Assembly: GCF_000003815.2 (NCBI RefSeq) | Contig: NC_049989.1 | Span: 4,005,174 to 4,069,173, forward strand | From: Branchiostoma floridae | Lineage: Eukaryota; Chordata; Leptocardii; Amphioxiformes; Branchiostomatidae | Length of the DNA: 64,000 bases | Direction: 5' to 3' | Shown here: piece by piece, positions 41,101 through 50,100 of the stretch | Numbering within the stretch: the first letter of the stretch is position 1 | Layout: every line of letters begins with the position of its first letter | Made by a program: the position numbers and the translations under genes | The notes under the pieces: generated by a model | What the model was told of the DNA's origin: nothing | The model's database searches: none | The model's input: the letters and a program-made list of their open reading frames with translations, nothing else

Positions 41101-44100
41101 GCAAATAGGGCGCCGCCATTTTGTGGGATTGATGTGAAACCTTCCCGTCAGTCTGTTCGTGAATCCCGTAAGATTCGGATTCATGCTGGGAACATGTCAA
41201 AGGAATCCTTTGAAGGACTAAAGGATTCCTTTACACTGCTACCTAGCATGAATCCTATACCAGGATTCCATGTTTAGTAACATGAATCCTGTATGTATCG
41301 GGTGTGACCGACAGGTCAGTCAGCTGAATATTAGTATTCAGCCATCAAAGTTGCCCTGATCTGTTGATGTTGAGCAGCTAGAGACGACTTACAGAAGGAT
41401 ATAGAGAAATACAGAATTTTATTTGTGGTGGTACTGCCCCCATTGCTCAGTACATGAGTAGTGAAGCCCTGTTTTGATTTGTTTTGAGGCTTGTACCGCT
41501 TTGGATGCCATTGTACGTGTCGATTCGTTTGGGCACAGGACACACAAAAAGGCACTGTTGTAAAACTGAGTGACAATGAAACTGAAATGTGTTGATTGCA
41601 CAGTGTCTCCTGTTAATAAGACCCTCTAGTTCCTAACTTACAGATCTATAGATACCTAAAACATCTGCTAATGCGTACAACATTTTCAAACAAGAGATAC
41701 GAAGAAGAAGTGGCAGCATTAACACTACACTCGTAAAACAGAAATATGCACACCTAACAAAGGAACGCTTCATAAAATATCTAATGGCATCAGCTAACTA
41801 CGATGTAATGGAAACACTCGTCCACACGTGTCCAGAAGAGAGAAGAAGCATATAGAATATAGATATAAGTAATACATTGCCTAGTTTTTCTGTCATTCTG
41901 TTTGTATACAACTTACTTCATTTCGTCCCAATATGGGACATGAATATGCAATAGACGTCATTGTAATTGCCATTGTCAGTATTTTAAGGAGGCTAGCAGA
42001 CTGGTACTTACGGAACTTCATGTCAGCGCCAATGGCAAAGTACGTTGTAGGCAATGCAAGAAAGTCACGCAGGAAGGCCAAGTTCAAGTCTTCCGGTGTG
42101 ACAAAGTCCAGGAAGATTTCATACCTGGTAATGGATGAGGGAAACAAGATAAACAATGTCTGTGTCCTTTTAATCTTTATATACGGTGGCAATATGGTTA
42201 CCAGTATTCATATATGCATATACAATGCTGTAATCTACTATCTTTTGGTAAAGTGCAAACTCGCCTAAAAACGTTGAGTTCCAGCGTTGCTAGGAAAGTT
42301 CTAGCAGATCTCTCACTCAGCTGGGCGGAAGCAGCAGAGCCGGCAGCAGCGAAAGACGTCTCACTATCGGTTCCAACCTGGGTGCTGCCACCTCCACCTC
42401 CTGACGCTACTAGTCCAAAGATGGCGCTTACGGCTAGATGACCTTGCACCTTGTGCATCTCCTGTTGAAACATGGCCGTAGCTGACGTCACGGCAGACTT
42501 GTCCTCCAGGTAAGACCGGTACTCCTCTATGGAGCCGAAGCTGTAGGTCTCCACGTCGGTGTCGTATATTCCTTGCACGGTCATGGTGTCAGGCACGTGA
42601 AACTCCTTATATCTAGGATAAGACATGTACATCTGCTTTGAGATGCATTAGTAAGTGAGGAAATACTTGCACAGATCATCTCGGTTTAATTCACAAACAA
42701 TTAAGAGATTGACTAAAAGTGAAACAGAAACTACGGTCTCCTTTAAAATATGACCCACTAGCCATACTACAAATAAATGATCTTAGACTCGTCATTCCTG
42801 TCTGATCCTTGCAAAAAGATTGAAATATCAATATTCATTAATATATAAGTACATTTTGTGTATCAGTAACATTTAATGGTATCACGTGGTCTTCTCTCCA
42901 CGTTCACGTTTGTAGGAGGGGAATCAGTCATGCTATCAAGAAGGGAAACACCTACCCCTGTAGACCATTGCAGGATCGCTGAATGAGGCTCTTCTTCCTG
43001 GAGTCGGTCGAATATTCGCCTCGGCCGTCAAACCCAACACCCAGGAAAGTCGCTCCGTCAATGATATTCTGTGTGCAAAGTGATAAACGACGCATGTTTC
43101 GTACGCATATATGAGTTCCTATAACAAGTATGCCTGCCTTCAATTAAGGAATGCAGCTTCTCTTTTACTCAAACAAAAACCTAACTGTATGTCTTAATTG
43201 GGTTGACCTTAGGCTATGACACCACAGCACTTTTTATGAAACACACTTACAGCACATGCTTCTATCGGCACGAAAGCCTCAAAACACGGGTCTCCTTCCT
43301 GATAATTGTTCCCAAAGCAGCCGTTCATTAGGACAGATCCAACACCGTTGGGGTAGGACACCAGCGAACCATCCGCACTTCCTTCGTCTTCATCGTCGCT
43401 ATGAAATCACAGTTGGATATTATCACATACATTAGTACAGTGTAATTGACTTCGATGTGTTTCCGTTTCATCAATGGGCTGGGTATGGTCATTTGGTATA
43501 GCATGAGCTGTCAGTTTATGTATATCTTCCTCGCACATTTTGGTGTATAGGGCTGTACCCATCGTCCGTTCGTATAGCCTTTGGGTCACACAATTGTACA
43601 CCACTACAGCGGGCTAGTACATTGATAGTGGCTATGCTATAGGTTCACCTGAAATACAATTCAGAAATTTTGCATTCAATTCAAATTTTTCATGTGGCAT
43701 CTGGAGATCACATTAGTTCAAGAGACTTACCTCGGAAAAGGGGATAAAGTGCTAAAAGGATCGCCATACAGCATAAACATTAGGATCTAATTCTTTCAAT
43801 ATTAAGAACTTGTCTTTAAAACGTATAGTTTTCTCGCAGTAGGTATAGCAATATAATGGTAAAAATTATCATAATAGAGTTTTAAGAAATGCTGCTAACC
43901 TATCATCAGCATGCTCGAACTCCACGACGATTTGCTCGTCAGCTGGGGAGAAGGAGTCTCCTGTGTTAGAGCCTCTGCCGTGGATCACCCTGAGTCTGGC
44001 CTGAAGAGTGTTGATAACAAGAATATTATCGGATTTTGGATAATTCTTCTTCACCAGTGAGCATCGAGACATGGTTATCACGTCATATAAAGCTAATGGC

Positions 44101-47100
44101 CATGTTTTAGACGTACACTTAGACGGCGAAACCGAATTATATGTATGTCGAATTGCGGCATAGACAACATGAGTGTGAGGAACTAACCTCCTCAACAGTT
44201 GAACCCACGCCGGCAAGGAGATCTCCTCCCCGGGCGATCACTTTGTCAAACTCCTCGTCTGCCTTGTCGAACTGGCCGGAGAAGTACTCCTCTAGACTCG
44301 ACACTACCTTTTCCTGGTGGTTCTCAACTACTGCCTCCGCGATCCTGTCTCCGAGCGCGTCCACGACTTTCCCGCCGACATCCTGAGCGGCGTCAGCCAC
44401 GAAGGCCGCCACAGCGGGAGGAACTCCCCTCTTCACGCGGTGGTTCTCAGGTTGGTCTTTGGGTACGGCTCTGCTGGGCACTAAACAGGGTGTAATATTC
44501 TACATCAATGAAGTTACAGTGTTCAGTTAGCCTTAGACTACGCACGAAACTTTTCCCCATAACTGAGTTTGTAGACTTGTAGACGGCAGGTGGCAGGGGT
44601 TAAGAGACACGGAATAGGAAGCCGCTCTGTTTAGTTGATAATTGTGTGTTTTCTCCATGTTTCTAACGTTTTTTCCCTAATCTACAGCAGCTTGTACGAA
44701 TGAATCATGTGCAGACCAAGGCGAAATAAAGCATACCAACAAGTTAAACGTAAGATTTCTACAGCGCAACCTATCAGCCCTAGGTTAAACCAACCACACA
44801 GCTGGAGAATCCCAACCTGAGCTACCTGGTGTTCACAAGGCCCATACCGGTCTTCATGATGCCTTCCTCGTCTCCAAGCCATTAATGGCAACACATTTCC
44901 TCATACACCAACGAGCATCATGCAAAAACGGAAACAGGACAAGACAACAGAGCGCCAGGTATATACGGCCAATTATGGTATTCGATCCTTCGCCTTGTGA
45001 CAATCAGGACCAAAGAAATTACAACCAAACGGGGGATTCAAGTGACATCATCTGTGTCAACCAAACCAATTTAGCCCTCACATAGATCTAGACAACGTTG
45101 TAATGGCTCGCCAACTTCACCATGAACGTGTACGTCTACTCCTATACAGACACTTATAACCATAAATCAGTGCTTGAGTTAATGATAACGGCAGGGTGAT
45201 TAGACGAAGAGAAAGACAAATTGCCAGTATGGACCGAGCATTGCTGATGAAAACGCGGAAATTACAATTATGGGAGATCTGAACCTTAACTGACTGGCTC
45301 CAGACAACTCTGGGCAAATGGGAAAGTTCAGGTATGCTTTGTTACGGGCTTCAAGTTCAAGACAGACAAATTTCAATTATTTCACATAGTGCGTAAAAGG
45401 GTTGCTAAGTAACAGCCCAAGTTTCAACTATTTCTGACCAAGAATAGTCTCTCGGGAATAGTTTGGATAACAGGTGTTAGAGAGCTGTCCTCAATGCTGT
45501 GACAGTGGTCTGAGTCTATATGGACAGGTCCCCTGTCATTTGCCAAAAAGTGACAATCACAGGAGTTGAAAACTGCTCACCTTGACACAAGGGGACTACT
45601 CTACCACCATTAAGGCTCCTGAATCTGTACTAAAATGCTGTTAGTTTAGACCTGTAAGCATTTGATTAGAGTACATATTGCAATATAGCCAAAGGATACA
45701 AAAACTGACAAAAAGGACCAAAAAGTATAAAAATGGAAGAATTTCTCAATAAATGTAAGTCAAGGAAGTCAATTGAAGCCTGCCCCATGGTCACATTACC
45801 AATTTCAGGGGAAATCTAAGCCCCAATGGCTAACCTACCCCCCCCCCCCCCACCCCTTAGTGCACAGTATGCACTGTCAGTGAATGCTTGAAACTGTAGC
45901 CTAGAAGCTTTTTTAGATACAAATTTAGGTGCCTAAATTGAGGAACAGTAGCCTCTTTCTGTCTGGGTGAGCAGATTGTACCATTTCTTCCTTCTAAGTG
46001 CCACTTTTTGCAAAGCAATATGGAGCCAAACCATAGCCTTAGAACTCCACCAGTGCCCTCGTAACACCTGAGTTAACTGCTCCCAGGGGACCATTCCTGG
46101 GAGGACGGTCTCCGGGAAGTCTTTGAAACTTGTAAAGACCCTGCCTCGCATCACTCGAAGTGACCGACACTCGTCTACCTTGAAACCCATGTGAAAATGC
46201 TGTGAGGGCACACACCACTTTAATATGCCTGCCAGGCACCTAATGCAGGCATAAGATGTAAGAAAAAGGCTGTCAAAAGTCACCTACCTAAGGTTTAGTT
46301 GGTGAAAAACTCACATTGGCAGGGAAGTCTGACTTCTAAAGAGTGCATATGGCGATTTTGAAAACATTTGGTTCGGCGCAACGCGCCCCCACAAACAGAA
46401 TAAGAAACTCTGGTGACCTTTGACCTCCCTGATAACACCCAAACTATACTTACTCTAGACTGTCTACAACACTGAAAACATGGTAGAAAGCCCATTTTTG
46501 TCCCAAAATAAAATAGCCAGAACCCCTACCTATAATTGTCAGCTCCAAAATGCCAACATTTCCCAACAGAAAGGCTTCTTACACTTACTTTTGCAAGCAT
46601 GTCTGTAATGGTGACCTTTCACCTTTATCAGCTGGAGAACGTCACAACAACAGCAACCACGCTGCACGAAAAATGGGATTTACCAGTACAGTAACGATAA
46701 ATGCCGGGTACGTACTCGTACACCTACACCTTGACTAATCTGACACAATCTAGGATGAACAAGGATGGGTAAGGATGAACAAGGATGGGTAAGGATAAAC
46801 AAGGCTTAACAAGGATGGGTAAGGATAAACAAGGATGGGTCAGGGTGAACAAGGATGGGTCAGGATGAACAAGGATGGGTCAGGATGAGCCAGGATGAGC
46901 GAGGATGAACAAGGATGGGTCAGGATGAACAAGGATGGGTAAGGATAAACAAGGCTGAACAAGGATGGGTAAGGATAAACAAGGATGGCTCAGGATGAGC
47001 GAGGATGAACAAGAATGGGTAAGGATAAACAAGGATGGGTAAGGATGAACAAGGATGGGTCAGGATGAACAAGGATGGGTCAGGATGAGCCAGGATGAGC

Positions 47101-50100
47101 GAGGATGAACAAGGATGGGTAAGGATGAACAAGGATGGGTAAGGATAAACAAGGATGGGTAAGGATGAGCGAGGATGAACAAGGATGGGTAAGGATGAAC
47201 AAGGATGGGTAAGGATAAACGAGGATGGGTAAGGATGAGCCAGGATGAGCGAGGATGAACAAGGATGGGTGAGGATGAACAAGGATGGGTAAGGATAAAC
47301 AAGGATGGGTAAGGATGAGCCAGGATGAGCGAGGATGAACAAGGATGGGTGAGGATGAACAAGGATGGGTCAGGATGAACAAGGATGGGTCAGGATGAAC
47401 AAGGATGGGTAAGGATAAACAAGGCTTAACAAGGATGGGTAAGGATGAACAAGGATGGCTCAGGATGAGCGAGGATGAACAAGGATGGGTGAGGATGAAC
47501 AAGGATGGGTGAGGATGAACAAGGATGGGTAAGGATAAACAAGGATGGGTAAGGATGAGCCAGGATGAGCGAGGATGAACAAGGATGGGTGAGGATGAAC
47601 AAGGATGGGTAAGGATGAACAAGGATGGGTAAGGATGAACAAGGATGGGTGAGGATGAACAAGGATGGGTGAGGATGAACAAGGATGGGTGAGGATGAAC
47701 AAGGATGGGTGAGGATGAACAAGGCTCAACACGGATGCACAAGGATGGGCAAGGATGAACAAGAATGGGTAAGGCTGAACACGGATGCACAAGGGAGGAT
47801 AAGGAACAAGGTTGAACAAGAATGAACAAGGTTGAACAGGAATAGGTAAGGATAGGTAATGATGAACAATAATGGGTAAGGCTGAACACGGATGCACAAA
47901 GGAGGGTTAGGAACAAGGTTGAACAAGAATGAACAAGGTTGAACAGGAATAGGTAAGGATGAACAAGAATAGATGAGGATGAACAAGGATGGGTAAGAAT
48001 GAACAAGGATGGATAAGGATGAACAAGGATGGGTAAGAATGGGCGAGGATAAACAAGGATGGGTAAGAATGGTATAGGATTAACAAGGATGGGTAAGGAT
48101 GAACAAGGATGGGTAAGAATGAACAAAGCTGAACAAAGACGAGTGGATGGGTAAGAATGGACAAGGATGAACAAGGATGAAGTAGGTTGAGGTTAGGCAA
48201 GGATGGTGTAGGATGAATAGGCATTGGCTAGTTTGAACTAGGATTAAGAAGGATAGACATGGATGAGGCAAGAATGGACAAGGATTGCCTAGGATGGGTA
48301 AGGATGGAGCAAAGATGGACAGTAGGATGAAGAAGGATGGGCAAGGAGGCGCAAGGATGAACAAGGACAAGAATGGGCTAGGACTGGCAAGGATGAGCAA
48401 CAGAGAAATTACAGTAACATGAAATGTATGCATACGTGACACAATGCACATTCCTATTTGTATATATGGGACACTAGCTTATTTGCATACTTGTGTTCTA
48501 TTACGTCTGTATGTGTACTTCTCTCTCTCATATTTCATAGCATTAGAGGATCTAGGAATAGAAGCCAGGTTAACAAAGGGGACATTGACAAACTCCAAAT
48601 GTTGCAATATAGGGCGGGCAGGGTAGTATTAGGGTGCGACCACACTCCCAGGGAAACTGTTCTGAACCCACCAAGCAAGGCACTCTACGGTTTGTCTCCT
48701 CCACACTTATCACTACATTTGCTGATACATATTCTCACCACACCCGGCACAGTCCAGGGGGGGGGGGGGGTACATTGAAGTATGACACTAGAAGAAGAGG
48801 TCTCTCTGATTTTCGGACGCAGCCTTGTGAAGATCGTTGCCTCCGCACTTAAGAGCAGTAACGTTATCATCCAGTCTCAACTTTCAAAACCAACTACACA
48901 ACAGAATACCACATGGTTTTAGACGTAATCTGTTGTGTCTTTTTTCCTGCTCATATTGGTATGCAAATCCATCCCTTTCCATTTCATTTTAATTATGATC
49001 TCTATTTATATTCAAATTAACGTTGTACAATTGATTTGCCGTTAGCTAAATTGCTCTAATATTTGTTGATTCTTGCTGTATTAACATTTATTTATTTGAT
49101 ATTGTTAACGTTATTGATTACTGTTACAGTATGTTGTATGTATGGGTCCCCCCGATCTTTGCAAAACGACAACCCTGGTTAAATAAAAAAAAGCAAACAT
49201 AACGCTATAACAAATACAATACCCTATCACGGCCAGGTTTTGAATGTTTCCATACAGTTGGTCATCCCTAGTATCCCATGCATGAATGCAAAATTGTATC
49301 TATTCATTTTACCGTCATTTTAGAAAACAAGTGTTATACAAAGTCGCAGAATTACCAGCGTTGTGCGTTATACAGCTTGTGAAATAAATCATCTCCAAGG
49401 AAGACCCAAACAACCCTCTATGGTACATGGACAGGCATGAATAACAAACTGTGCAAAGTCTATACTTTAAAAGCTTTTAAACTTTACGGTCGTAGCCCAT
49501 AATAACTTGCACAGTACTCACCGGCCGCACCCCCTGAGAAGAAGGCCATGACGCCGCAGATACAGAAAAAAAGTCCCCTCCACATGTCGAGACTCCGATG
49601 TTCTGCTTCTTTTCACCAGGCAAGTAGAAGCTACGAAAGTTACGGGGAGGAATTAGTTAGGTTTTCAAGTACATTGTGTTAATCATTGTACATTGTAAGC
49701 TTTACATGGTTAGTGCTATAAGAATTTCATAGCCATTATTGTTAGTGCTAATAAATTGTTTGGGGTTGGGGAATAAATATCAGAAAAGAATTAGAATACG
49801 TTTCTCAATTTGTGCGTTTCTGTGACATGATATCAAGCTGATAAATTTTATTTGGTACAGATACCTCTTCTTCTAAGACCTACACTTTCATTTAGATATG
49901 TCAAGAAATTTCTGGAGGAAAGATATTGTACATGTACATGTTAAAATTCTGTTCACGAGAATTCACGAGAACAATATAACGAAGCGTTAAAAGATGTATA
50001 TATGGATAGATGCAAATCTTGGGATCCACTTTTTCATCGAGACGAGCAAAACAACTGGCAATTCAGCAGGAGTGTAGATTGTGAACAATGTGGCACTACA

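Larger units (their letters stand above)
30009..41304. mobile_element. 11.3-kb KDZ-type DNA transposon in gene A intron
   Basis: Terminal inverted repeats of about 170 bp (30009-30178 and 41135-41304) start CACCCGATACATACAGG and are nearly identical; TGACCGA is duplicated directly outside both ends. The interior carries a decayed plus-strand transposase with a CxC2-like zinc cluster and the KDZ core. Younger elements are inserted at 31210-31609, 31779-32668 and 39001-40938. The matching gene B intron is only 348 bp. Confidence 0.85.

Noticed and set aside
44682-45085. Short ORFs in gene A intron
   Set aside because: No recognisable domain and no conserved counterpart in gene B's intron.
47080-48174. 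364-codon minus-strand ORF
   Set aside because: It is a by-product of the decamer minisatellite: all frames give similar Pro/Leu/Ser/His repeats, and there is no domain or splice context.
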